From NCBI GenBank assembly GCA_020634515.1, contig JACKBL010000008.1, forward strand, positions 62,001-126,000: a stretch of DNA of 64,000 bases. The letters run 5' to 3'. Made by a program: the position numbers and the translations under genes. How positions within the stretch are numbered: position 1 is the stretch's first letter; every line of letters starts with the position of its first letter. This DNA comes from Ardenticatenales bacterium (GTDB taxonomy: Bacteria; Chloroflexota; Anaerolineae; Promineifilales; Promineifilaceae). Positions 42,758 through 50,463 of the stretch are shown one piece after another. The notes beneath the pieces are model-generated. The model saw only the letters and a list, made by a program, of their open reading frames with translations. It ran no database searches and had not been told where the DNA came from.

Positions 42758-42809
42758 CAAGTGCCTGAGAGGACTTGATGCGCCGCGGCGCACCACCATC
42801 AATGAGGAC

Positions 42810-42866
42810 ATCTTCCCGGAAGCTGTTACCCAGGGCTATCATCTACGAATGAGCTTCCGGGAAGAT
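42810..42866. repeat. CTTCCCGGAAGCT palindrome before the lipoprotein gene
   Basis: ATCTTCCCGGAAGCT (42810-42824) and AGCTTCCGGGAAGAT (42852-42866) are perfect 15-bp inverted repeats identical to the arms at 784-862, but the 27-bp interior is different and shorter. It ends 21 bases before the lipoprotein start. Confidence 0.8.
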
Positions 42867-42886
42867 TATTTTCGCAGGAGGTAGTG

Positions 42887-43423
42887 ATGAAATGCGCGAA
42901 AGGGTTGTTCCTACTGATGTTGGCGCTTGTGGCCTGCCAGACGACCTTGCCGCCTGATGACAAGACGCCGCCGATTGTTGGATTGGAAGTCTATGTTAAT
43001 GGAGAACGGGTTGAACTGGGGGCTGACTTGACTTATGCGGTTGCGTTGGGGGACGAAATCCAACTGCTTGCATTGGGACAGGATGAACAGGGTCTGCGCT
43101 GTACGCACATCTGGGGCGGCGGCGGCCCGACCTATTGCGGGAAGCCAGATAGCAATCTGAGTTGTACATTGGAATACAGCCTTGCGGGGGAACCGCCCTG
43201 TGGGTCGGATGCAAAGCCAGGCGATGCCGTGCCTACCACGTTGGCGGATACGCGGGAAATCACGATTGATTCATCGGAATGCACGCATTCCTGTGGCACG
43301 GACAGTTTCCTGGTGAGCAAAAAATGGTGCTATTGGGCTTTTGCCCGAAATTACGGTCATGGTGCCGACGAGGAAACGTACGCGAGAACGGCGCAGTTCT
43401 GTTATGAGTACGATGCCGATTGA
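42887..43423 (+). CDS. Cys-rich lipoprotein of unknown function
   Basis: A protein of 178 residues from the ATG at 42887; AGGAGG lies five bases upstream, so this start beats the GTG at 42884. The signal MKCAKGLFLLMLALVAC ends in a lipobox at Cys17. The mature part is small and has about nine more cysteines (RCTHIWGG, TYCGKP, LSCTLEY, PPCGSD, SECTHSCGTD, KKWCYW, FCYEY), suggesting disulfides or a metal site outside the cytoplasm. The early part (VGLEVYVNGERVELGADL) looks like a beta-sandwich strand pair. I recognise no family. Its long, structured leader with a palindromic repeat directly upstream is unusual. Confidence 0.75.
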   Translation: MKCAKGLFLLMLALVACQTTLPPDDKTPPIVGLEVYVNGERVELGADLTYAVALGDEIQLLALGQDEQGLRCTHIWGGGGPTYCGKPDSNLSCTLEYSLAGEPPCGSDAKPGDAVPTTLADTREITIDSSECTHSCGTDSFLVSKKWCYWAFARNYGHGADEETYARTAQFCYEYDAD

Positions 43424-43474
43424 CGCGGATAACGGTCCGGCTTGCTGATTCGTTACCGGTTGTGTGGACAAAGC

Positions 43475-44290
43475 CTATGGTGACTGGCGGGATTTTGTGC
43501 CGGCAATGACCACTTCCCAGAGAAGAAAGTCAAGCTGCTCGCCTGTGAATTGGGGTTGGAGGAAGGCGGCGGCGGCGGCGGGGGCCTGCGTGAAGAGAAC
43601 CCGCAGGCGGGTGAGGTCGTCGCCCCGCACGTTCATGCGTGCGGCCCAGTCGTCAAAGACGATGCGTTTGCTCAGGGTTTCGTGCTGGATGGGGGAGAGG
43701 CCGGCGTCGTAAAAGAGGTCGAGCCATTCGTCCAGGCTGAGGCAGCGGTTGTGGCTGGGGTCGCGGAATTTTTCGATGGCGTTGACGTAAATGCCGGCAT
43801 CTCGTTCCCTCTCCCCCTTCTTTCCCCGCAAACGACTCCCCGGCACGATATTATCCACCACCGCCAGCCGTCCCCCCGGCCGCAACACCCTCGCTGACTC
43901 CCGCACAAACCCCGCCACATCCGCGAAATGATGTGGCGCAATGCGGCACGTCACCAGATCAAAACTGGCATCGGGGAATGGAAGATGAGCCGCCTCCAAC
44001 TGCGCCGTTGTCACATTGGCCGCGCCCCGCTCCCTCGCCAGCTTTGCCGTCACGGCCAGCATTTGTGGTGTCAAATCGGCGGCGCAGACATGGTCTACCA
44101 GCGGGGCAAATGCCAGTGCCGTATGTCCGGCTCCCGTGGCAACATCCAATGCCCGCCAGTGTGGCTGTGGCCCCACCATCTCCACCAGGCGGCTGAGGCT
44201 CTTACCTTGTGCGTGAACCTTGCTGGTGGCGTATTTCTCCGCATTGTCGCCGAATTGTCGTTGGATGCTGTCTGTTGTGTCCATGGTCAT
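43475..44290 (-). CDS. Class I SAM-dependent methyltransferase (UbiE-like)
   Basis: A cytosolic protein of 271 residues. The SAM-binding motif I is LDVATGAGHTALAFAP, the acidic end of strand 2 is VCAADLTPQM, followed by AHLPFPDASFDLVTCRIAPHHF (motif for strand 4) and VLRPGGRLAVVDN. This is the methyltransferase type 11/UbiE-like pattern acting on small molecules such as quinones or lipids; the substrate is not predictable. Start ATG 44288-44290; a second ATG two codons in is equally possible. It lies 50 bases from the aminotransferase gene on the same strand, with a hairpin between them. Confidence 0.85.
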   Translation of the reverse strand: MTMDTTDSIQRQFGDNAEKYATSKVHAQGKSLSRLVEMVGPQPHWRALDVATGAGHTALAFAPLVDHVCAADLTPQMLAVTAKLARERGAANVTTAQLEAAHLPFPDASFDLVTCRIAPHHFADVAGFVRESARVLRPGGRLAVVDNIVPGSRLRGKKGERERDAGIYVNAIEKFRDPSHNRCLSLDEWLDLFYDAGLSPIQHETLSKRIVFDDWAARMNVRGDDLTRLRVLFTQAPAAAAAFLQPQFTGEQLDFLLWEVVIAGTKSRQSP

Positions 44291-44297
44291 TACCGGG

Positions 44298-44331
44298 CGG
44301 AGGGGTCCAACCTAACGATTGGACCCCTCCG
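44298..44331. terminator. Hairpin between aminotransferase and methyltransferase genes
   Basis: CGGAGGGGTCCAA (44298-44310) pairs perfectly with TTGGACCCCTCCG (44319-44331), 13 bp with an eight-base loop. It lies just past the stop of the aminotransferase gene. There is no T tract on the minus strand, so it may attenuate rather than end transcription. Confidence 0.6.
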
Positions 44332-44341
44332 CGTTTGTTTG

Positions 44342-45691
44342 TCAGGCCACGGCAAATGCCGGCAACCCCAGTTCCACCTGAATCGCCTCCGCCAGAATCC
44401 CCACCATCTCCTCTATCTGGTCTGGCGTGATCGTCAGCGGCGGACCCAGCATGATCAAATCGCCATCCCGACCGTCGGCGCATCCTTGCGAATAGTAGAC
44501 AATCAGGCCCGCGTCGAAAGCGCGCTGCCAGATTTTCCATGCCACGCCCTTTCTGGCCGGGAACGGCGTCTTACTCTCCCGATCCTGCACTATTTCAATT
44601 GCCCAGAAAAGCCCCTTGCCACGGATGTCACCCACGTGAGGATGGTGCGCCAGCGCCTGCCACAGCTTAAAGCCCAGCAGGTCGCCCATGGAAGCGGCAT
44701 TCTCCACCAGTTTCTCTTGCTGGATGATGTGCAGCGTCGCCAGCGCCGCGGCCGCTCCCACCGCGTGATGGCTGAATGTGCCGCCATGGTTGAAATCACC
44801 CAGCGTCTGGTGAATCTGCTCTACATCTGTCCCTTTCGCGGCGATAAATCCAAACGGGAAGTAGCCACCCGCCGTGCCCTTCGACGTGACCAGGATGTCG
44901 GGTTGCACATTCCAATGCTGCAATCCCCACCATTTGCCCGTTCGTCCCATGCCTACCAGCACGTCATCCGAGATGAGCAAGACGCCGTAATGGTCGCAGA
45001 TGTCGCGGATACGCGGCCAATAATCGTCCGGCGGCGTGGCGGCTCCCAGGCTGGCCCCACTGATTGGCTCGGCAATAAACGCAGCCACATTCTCTGGGCC
45101 ATAAGCCAGGATCGATTCCTCCAGGCGGCTGGCGAGTTCCTCGCCCGTGGCCGGGAAACGGTAAGGATACGGATGGCGAATATGGGGCATATTTTGCAGC
45201 AAACCCAGATAAGGGGTGCGCATCCCTGGCCGACCACTGACGCTGAGCGCCCCCAGCGTCATACCGTGGTAGCTGAGAGAACGGCAGATGACGAGGTAGC
45301 GCCCGTTTTCCCCGCGGGCCATTTGAATCTGGCGCGCCAGTTTCAAGGCCCCTTCGACCACTTCGGAACCGCTGCTGAGATAGAAGAAGCGGGGGTCCGG
45401 TAAGGGAATGACCTGAGCCAATTCGCGCGAGTACTGCTCAAGCGGCTCGCTGGTGAACATGATGGCGTGGATGTAGGCGGCGGCCATGGCCTGCTGCTGC
45501 ATGGCCGCGACGATTTCCGCCCGCCCATGCCCAACGTTGGCGACGAGCGGCCCCCCTGAGCCGTCAATATACCGTTTACCCGTGGTATCGTAGAGATAGA
45601 TGCCTTCTCCATGGGAGATCATGGGGCGGCGATGTGACATTTTCCGATAGAAGACGTTACCGTCAGGATGCCCAAAAAGCGTTTGTGCCAT
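44342..45691 (-). CDS. Class III (PLP-dependent) aminotransferase
   Basis: A cytosolic protein of 449 residues of the class III (omega-amino acid:pyruvate type) aminotransferases. Visible features are GKRYIDGSGGPLVANVGHG near the N-terminus, the substrate-domain FYLSSGSEVVEGALKLAR, the PLP ring contact in LISDDVLVGMGRTGKWWG, and the Schiff-base Lys in TSKGTAGGYFPFG. The family covers GABA, putrescine, beta-alanine and adenosylmethionine-oxononanoate transaminases; which one cannot be said. GGAGG precedes the ATG at 45691 by about 11 bases. A hairpin at 45726-45752 lies upstream. Confidence 0.9.
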   Translation of the reverse strand: MAQTLFGHPDGNVFYRKMSHRRPMISHGEGIYLYDTTGKRYIDGSGGPLVANVGHGRAEIVAAMQQQAMAAAYIHAIMFTSEPLEQYSRELAQVIPLPDPRFFYLSSGSEVVEGALKLARQIQMARGENGRYLVICRSLSYHGMTLGALSVSGRPGMRTPYLGLLQNMPHIRHPYPYRFPATGEELASRLEESILAYGPENVAAFIAEPISGASLGAATPPDDYWPRIRDICDHYGVLLISDDVLVGMGRTGKWWGLQHWNVQPDILVTSKGTAGGYFPFGFIAAKGTDVEQIHQTLGDFNHGGTFSHHAVGAAAALATLHIIQQEKLVENAASMGDLLGFKLWQALAHHPHVGDIRGKGLFWAIEIVQDRESKTPFPARKGVAWKIWQRAFDAGLIVYYSQGCADGRDGDLIMLGPPLTITPDQIEEMVGILAEAIQVELGLPAFAVA

Positions 45692-45725
45692 GATGATTGG
45701 CCTCCAGGAAGGGTGAAAAGGGAAC

Positions 45726-45752
45726 GGCGACGCATTTGAGAAATGCGCCGCC
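45726..45752. other. Hairpin between SH3-like and aminotransferase genes
   Basis: GGCGACGCATTT and AAATGCGCCGCC pair with one mismatch around a three-base loop. It lies past the SH3-like gene on the minus strand, about 70 bases after its stop, and could end that transcript. Confidence 0.45.
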
Positions 45753-45822
45753 TATTGACAACCCTGGCGGACCGGGACGTGGATAGCAAAAGGCCCGCCA
45801 GAGAGACGCTACTTGAGGGCTG

Positions 45823-46461
45823 TTACTGTTGGTAGATAATAAAATCGACGGCGACCCATCCTTCGTTGCCCAATGGGGTGCGGACTTGTTGCCATTCCAG
45901 ATCGTTTTCCGTTTGCCGTCCGGGAAGCAGGATGAGTTCCGTACCGTCGGGGATCAACTCGATTTCTTGCGTGCCGCCCGGTCGTTCGCGCAAGTAGAGG
46001 CCGTTGGGGCTGTTGACGAGTGCCGTTGGCGGCCTGGGGGTTTCGGTAGGCGTGGGGGATGGAGAAGGGGTTTGCGTGGGGATGTCGGGGGGTGTTGTTG
46101 GGCTGGGGAGGGGGGTGTTAGTCGTCGCGGCGTGGGTCCCGGTCGGCGTCGGGACGGCAGTGGCTGTGCGGGTGGCCGCGACCGTCACGGAGATGGTGGG
46201 AGTCATCGTTGGCGAGAGGGCGTTTGCCTGCTCTGTTCGCACGCTCAGGCCAAATACGGCCCAGACAATGAGTGACAACAGCAGAAAGGCTGCGCCACGC
46301 ACCAGGTCTACTTGCATGTCGTGGCGCAATTCTTGGCGCCCCACGCTGTATGCGGCGTTGGCGGCCCGCCCTCGTCGTCCCACGGCCCGCAAGATGAGGG
46401 CGAGAGCTGCCAGGAGGCAGACAAGCGCCAGGGCTAGCAAAACTCCACTTACAATTGTCAC
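45823..46461 (-). CDS. Membrane protein with C-terminal SH3-like domain
   Basis: A protein of 212 residues with two membrane helices (VLLALALVCLLAALALIL and GAAFLLLSLIVWAVFGL). A Thr/Pro-rich linker of about 65 residues leads to a C-terminal bacterial SH3-like domain (NGLYLRERPGGTQEIELIPDGTELILL...WQQVRTPLGNEGWVAVDFI). Such domains bind peptidoglycan or proteins outside the membrane. The start is a GTG that overlaps the stop of the YabN/MazG gene (GTGA, 46458-46461), so expression is probably coupled to it. No specific function can be assigned. Confidence 0.8.
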   Translation of the reverse strand: MTIVSGVLLALALVCLLAALALILRAVGRRGRAANAAYSVGRQELRHDMQVDLVRGAAFLLLSLIVWAVFGLSVRTEQANALSPTMTPTISVTVAATRTATAVPTPTGTHAATTNTPLPSPTTPPDIPTQTPSPSPTPTETPRPPTALVNSPNGLYLRERPGGTQEIELIPDGTELILLPGRQTENDLEWQQVRTPLGNEGWVAVDFIIYQQ

Positions 46462-47957
46462 GCTTTTTCCTCCGATGCTTCATAGGCCGCGGCCAGAGTG
46501 GCTTTGGCCTCCTCCCACAACTGGTTTAGCGTGTCCAGACTTGCCGTTGCCAGGTCTAATGCCTGGCGATTCGCGGCTGCTTCCATCTGGCGAAAGCGAC
46601 GGCTGAAGCGAAGGTTTGCTTCACGCAGGGCTGTTTCCGCATCTAGCTTCATCCAATTTGCCAGGTTCGCGGTCACGAACAAAATATCTCCCAATTCTTG
46701 CTCTTGTTCGCGGCGCGTGGAAGCGGTCATCAGCTCCTGTTTTTCTTCGTCCAGTTTGGCAAAGACGCCGTCGATATGCGGCCAATCAAAGCCGATTTTT
46801 CTTACACGTGCCTGTATTTTCTGCGATTGGGCTAAAGATGGCAAGGTGGGAGGAATGTTGTCCAGAAGTGAGGCGGTTTGGGTGGTGCGGTGTGCTTTTT
46901 CTTCCGCTTTTAGTGCTTCCCAGTTGCGGATGACGTCACCGGCGTCGTTGACGTGCCAATCTCCCCAGACATGGGGGTGGCGACGTTTGAGCTTGGACTC
47001 GATGCCGGCAATGACCTCCCCCAACGTAAACGAACCATCCTCGCTGGCAATCTGCGCCTGGATGACAATGTGGAAGAGCAGGTCGCCAAGTTCTTCGCGT
47101 AGCAACTCGGCGTCGTCCAGGTCCAGCGCCTCCAACACCTCCGCCATTTCCTCGATGAACCCGGGGCGCAGGCTCTGGGCTGTTTGCTCCTGGTCCCAGG
47201 GGCAACCATCGGGGCTGCGCAGAATGGCTACCGTTTCCGCCAGGGCTGCCAGGCTGCTGGCGCGGGGCAGGGGAGGGAGGAAAAGGGAAGTCAGGTGGTT
47301 GATGTGAGGGCTGCGGTCAATTTCATACAGGGGCAACCACTCTACGCGCTCCGCGGAAATGCCGGCAGCATGTACCAGAGCCACGCGATGTTCGTCAGGA
47401 TAGATCGCGTTTAATGCCAGTTTGAGATTATTCGCCAGCAGCGGACTGTAAACCTGCGCCAGCAGGGCGGGCGCATCTGGGTTGAGCGGCGGGAAGAGCC
47501 TATCGGCCACTTCAATGGCATCCCCCAATTGCAGCCCGTCCAGCCCGTCCAGGTGCAAGGCCGTGAGCGTTGGCTCAATGAAGCTCAGGCCTGCGATGAT
47601 GGTCACGGGAATATCGGCTGCTTCCGCCGCGGCGCGGATGTGTGCGACGCTGGCCTCGCCCACCGCCGGATGACCGGGGACAGCGTAGCAAACCGGTCCG
47701 GTGGCTGCCTGGCGCATGATCTCCGCCGTAATCTGGCGATAAACATCGCTGAAGTCGTCCGCCGCCTCGTAGATGTTGTCGAAACTCGTGCGTGGAACCG
47801 GAGGCAGGTCCGCTACCGCCGGATGGCGCGCCGTACGCAGGAAGATATGGTCCGCTGTTGCCAGTGCCTCCCATGCCTGTCGTGTCAGGAATTCACCACC
47901 GCCAGGGCCGAGTCCGACAATTGTGATGCCCTCACGTTCAATCCGTGCTATCTGCAT
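46458..47957 (-). CDS. mazG: YabN-type fusion: tetrapyrrole methylase-like plus MazG NTP pyrophosphohydrolase
   Basis: A cytosolic protein of 499 residues. The N-terminal 220 residues form a SAM-dependent tetrapyrrole-methylase-like domain (IVGLGPGGGEFLTRQAWEAL, VCYAVPGHPAVGEASV), as in Bacillus YabN. The rest contains two MazG modules. The first has LRSPDGCPWDQEQTAQSLRPGFIEEMAEVLEAL and ELGDLLFHIVIQAQIA; the second EEKQELM...EQELGDILFVTANLANWM. The EExxE and ExxD metal motifs are present. MazG hydrolyses non-canonical or stress-related NTPs to NMP and pyrophosphate. The start is at 47957. Confidence 0.93.
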   Translation of the reverse strand: MQIARIEREGITIVGLGPGGGEFLTRQAWEALATADHIFLRTARHPAVADLPPVPRTSFDNIYEAADDFSDVYRQITAEIMRQAATGPVCYAVPGHPAVGEASVAHIRAAAEAADIPVTIIAGLSFIEPTLTALHLDGLDGLQLGDAIEVADRLFPPLNPDAPALLAQVYSPLLANNLKLALNAIYPDEHRVALVHAAGISAERVEWLPLYEIDRSPHINHLTSLFLPPLPRASSLAALAETVAILRSPDGCPWDQEQTAQSLRPGFIEEMAEVLEALDLDDAELLREELGDLLFHIVIQAQIASEDGSFTLGEVIAGIESKLKRRHPHVWGDWHVNDAGDVIRNWEALKAEEKAHRTTQTASLLDNIPPTLPSLAQSQKIQARVRKIGFDWPHIDGVFAKLDEEKQELMTASTRREQEQELGDILFVTANLANWMKLDAETALREANLRFSRRFRQMEAAANRQALDLATASLDTLNQLWEEAKATLAAAYEASEEKA

Positions 47958-48281
47958 CCCCTTGCTTCCTTTATTTGTCTGGCTCTCCGGCTGCCTGTAT
48001 CCCGGCGGTTGTCGCCCGGATAGAAAGCAAAAAAGGCGAGCCTATGCGCCTCGCCTGTTTCATTTTCTTGCATATCGCTGGCTAACCGGCTGGTCACTGC
48101 CCTACGGCGGGTGCGGCGCACTTTTATTACGCCGCACGCCTGCCCAGGCTTCGCGCAGCTTTTCGTTGGTGGTTGCCCCCAAAACGCGCGGCCATTGACG
48201 ACCCGTTATCGCGGAATGGGAGCTTCGGAAGGCAACGCCGCAAAGCGGCGATGCAATAACGTACCTTGTCCAACTTCAGCT
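47958..48281. other. Spacer after the ribosomal cluster
   Basis: Between the start of the YabN/MazG gene and the rpsI stop. It contains the terminator at 48029-48056 and a small hairpin CGCCGC/GCGGCG at 48236-48250. No gene is supported here. Confidence 0.5.
48029..48056 (-). terminator. Terminator of the ribosomal gene cluster
   Basis: On the minus strand AGGCGAG, a nine-base loop and CTCGCCT are followed by six T. It lies about 225 bases past rpsI. Confidence 0.75.
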
Positions 48282-48692
48282 TTAACGCTTGGTGTAGGTC
48301 GGTGCCTTGCGCGCGCGCTTCAGACCAGGCTTCTTCCGTTCCTTGATGCGTGGGTCGCGCGTCAGGTGGCCTTCGGCACGTAACTGTGGGCGCATTTCTT
48401 CGTCATATTTGACGAGTGCGCGGGCCAGACCCAGGCGCACGGCGCTGGTTTGTCCTGTTATGCCGCCGCCCTGAACCAGCACGCTCACGTCCATTTGCCC
48501 TTGCATGGAGGTATCCGTCAGCGGCCCAACCAGAGTTTCGTAGTCGCCAAAGCGGGGGAAGTAATCCTTCACATCTTTGCCGTTGACGACAAATGCGCCT
48601 GTGCCTTCAGGATAGACGCGCACGCGCGCCGATGAACGCTTGCGGCGGCCAATGCCTTCGTAGTATTGTTTTCCTTCGAAACCTTCAAACAT
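48282..48692 (-). CDS. rpsI: 30S ribosomal protein S9
   Basis: A protein of 136 residues. YYEGIGRRKRSSARVRV near the N-terminus and the basic C-terminal tail KKPGLKRARKAPTYTKR, which reaches the P-site tRNA, identify S9. The tail ends in Lys-Arg as usual. rplM lies ten bases upstream, the standard L13-S9 pair. Last gene of the minus-strand cluster before the terminator at 48029. Confidence 0.97.
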   Translation of the reverse strand: MFEGFEGKQYYEGIGRRKRSSARVRVYPEGTGAFVVNGKDVKDYFPRFGDYETLVGPLTDTSMQGQMDVSVLVQGGGITGQTSAVRLGLARALVKYDEEMRPQLRAEGHLTRDPRIKERKKPGLKRARKAPTYTKR

Positions 48693-48702
48693 CTAGTTCC
48701 TC

Positions 48703-49134
48703 CTAGAACTCCAGCGGCTGCGGGTTCTGGGCAGCGTGCGGATGGTTGGGACCTGCATAGACCTTCATTTTGCGCAGCATCTGGCGGCCCAGGACATTTT
48801 TGGGCAGCATCCCCTTTACCGCCGCGGTGATAACGCGCGTGGGGAATCTCTGCAACTGGTCACGCAATGAAATCTCACTCAAGCCACCCGGATAACCGGA
48901 GTAGCGATAATAGCGTTTCTGCTCCAGTCGCCGACCCGTGACGCGAATCTTTTCGGCGTTGACGACGATCACGTAGTCGCCGCAATCAACCGAGGGGCTG
49001 AAAATCGGTTTGTGTTTCCCGCGCAAAATGGTGGCGATACGGGTTGCCAGACGACCGAGGGTCTGGCCTTCGGCATCGACGACGTACCACTGTCGTTCTA
49101 CTTCCGCGGGCTTGGTTACAAATGTCTTGTTCAT
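48703..49134 (-). CDS. rplM: 50S ribosomal protein L13
   Basis: A protein of 143 residues, the normal length. The signature [19 protein letters not shown], then [33 protein letters not shown] and [16 protein letters not shown], identifies L13, an early 23S-binding protein. It is paired with rpsI downstream. A 76-base gap separates it from truA upstream. Confidence 0.97.
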   Translation of the reverse strand: MNKTFVTKPAEVERQWYVVDAEGQTLGRLATRIATILRGKHKPIFSPSVDCGDYVIVVNAEKIRVTGRRLEQKRYYRYSGYPGGLSEISLRDQLQRFPTRVITAAVKGMLPKNVLGRQMLRKMKVYAGPNHPHAAQNPQPLEF

Positions 49135-49210
49135 TTGTGTTCTCCACCATTACCAAAAGATTAAGTCCATGAGATTGTCAAGCACCGTACACCCGACCCC
49201 CTGGCTTGGT

Positions 49211-49945
49211 TCAGTAGGTAACTGAAACCAGGAAAAGTCCATTGGGCGGGGCGACAGTGGTAATGTATTTGCGGTCGCGCCCGTGCAGTGCCGTGGCAAA
49301 CGTATCCTCTGTCCATGCGCCCACGCCGACTAGCTTCAAGGAGCCAACCAGGCTGCGGACCATGCGATAGAGAAAGGCGTTTGCCTCAATTGTGAATGTG
49401 AGCAGATCGGTTTCTTGTTGCCAGTGAGCCTGGAAGAGTTCGCGCACCGTGTTTGTGCCCTGTGGGGGCAGACCGAATGTAGCGAAGTCATGTGAACCGA
49501 GCAAGATGGCGGCGGCAGCGTTCATGCGAGACACATCGAGCGGTTGGCTGACGTGCCAACTGTAGCGATGGTGAATGGGGCTGCGCACGGGATGATTGAA
49601 TATCTGGTAGCGATAGGCGCGGCGGCGGGCGTCGAAACGAGGATGGAAGTCGGGGGGGGTGATTTCGACTTGTTTGACGACGATATCTGCCGGCAAATTC
49701 ACGTTCAACGCGCGCCGCAAAGCCTCTTCACCATGTCGCCAGGCCAGGTCAAAACTGATCACCTGGCCCAATGCGTGGACGCCGCTGTCTGTTCGTCCCG
49801 CGCCCGTGATCGTCACAGGCGCGTCTGCCAATGCTGAGAGCGCATCTTCCAGCGTGCTCTGAATGGTTACCTGGCCTACTCGTTGGCGTTGGAAGCCAAA
49901 ATAGTGTGTACCGTCGTACGCAATCAGAGCGCGAAACCGTTGCAT
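49211..49945 (-). CDS. truA: tRNA pseudouridine(38-40) synthase
   Basis: A cytosolic enzyme of 244 residues from the ATG at 49943-49945; a GTG two codons upstream also fits. The catalytic Asp is Asp53 in GAGRTDSGVHALGQV. YDGTHYFGFQRQ at the N-terminus, RRAYRYQIFNHPVRSP and NAFLYRMVRSLVG are typical of TruA, which modifies the anticodon arm of tRNAs. It sits between rplQ and rplM, the arrangement seen in many Gram-positive-like genomes. Confidence 0.96.
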   Translation of the reverse strand: MQRFRALIAYDGTHYFGFQRQRVGQVTIQSTLEDALSALADAPVTITGAGRTDSGVHALGQVISFDLAWRHGEEALRRALNVNLPADIVVKQVEITPPDFHPRFDARRRAYRYQIFNHPVRSPIHHRYSWHVSQPLDVSRMNAAAAILLGSHDFATFGLPPQGTNTVRELFQAHWQQETDLLTFTIEANAFLYRMVRSLVGSLKLVGVGAWTEDTFATALHGRDRKYITTVAPPNGLFLVSVTY

Positions 49946-49986
49946 TTCCACTTGTAAGGTACGGGCAAAGCGAAGCGATAAGACGC

Positions 49987-50412
49987 TTATTCTTCAACCA
50001 ACATCAGGGCAGCCATGTCGGCGTTGTCGCCAGGGCGTTTGCCAATTTTGACCAGGCGTGTGTATCCACCGGGACGGTCCAGATAGCGCGGGGCTACTTC
50101 GTTGAACAGCTTCTGCACGACGTCGATGTCTTCGTAGTAACCTTCTTCATCTTCGTAGGTGCGGAAGCGGGCCAGGCGGGAAGCTGCCAGACGCCGCGCG
50201 TGTACTTCGCTGGCTGGATTCTCTTTTCCGGCAATCACGCCACGTTTTGCCAGCGTGATCATTTTTTCGGCGAGAGGGCGCAGCATACGCGCCTTGGCTT
50301 CTGTCGTGATCACTTTTTCGTAACAAATCAAGTCGGCGACCATGTTTCGGCGCAGCGCTTTGCGCTGTTTTGTGTTCCGGCCTAGCCGACGACCATGCAC
50401 TTTGTGTCGCAT
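49987..50412 (-). CDS. rplQ: 50S ribosomal protein L17
   Basis: A protein of 141 residues, somewhat longer than the usual 115-130. It begins [24 protein letters not shown] and contains [24 protein letters not shown], both diagnostic. An insertion of about 20 residues ([13 protein letters not shown]) precedes the conserved [28 protein letters not shown]. It follows rpoA, as in the alpha operon. Confidence 0.97.
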   Translation of the reverse strand: MRHKVHGRRLGRNTKQRKALRRNMVADLICYEKVITTEAKARMLRPLAEKMITLAKRGVIAGKENPASEVHARRLAASRLARFRTYEDEEGYYEDIDVVQKLFNEVAPRYLDRPGGYTRLVKIGKRPGDNADMAALMLVEE

Positions 50413-50463
50413 TGTTTACCTCTTCAAAACAGAATTCTTTGGAGCATGTGCCCGACGGATGAG

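Larger units (their letters stand above)
42190..42886. other. Repeat-rich divergent spacer
   Basis: About 700 bases with no gene. It holds copy 2 of the 107-bp element (42350-42456), a promoter-like pair (42596-42624), a 10-bp stem-loop (42721-42757) and a CTTCCCGGAAGCT palindrome (42810-42866), in that order, before the lipoprotein gene. The unusually long leader of about 260 bases between promoter and start suggests post-initiation control. Confidence 0.55.

Noticed and set aside
43928..45403. Plus-strand open frame of 491 codons
   Set aside because: Antisense to the methyltransferase and aminotransferase genes, both with intact motifs; no family signal in the frame.
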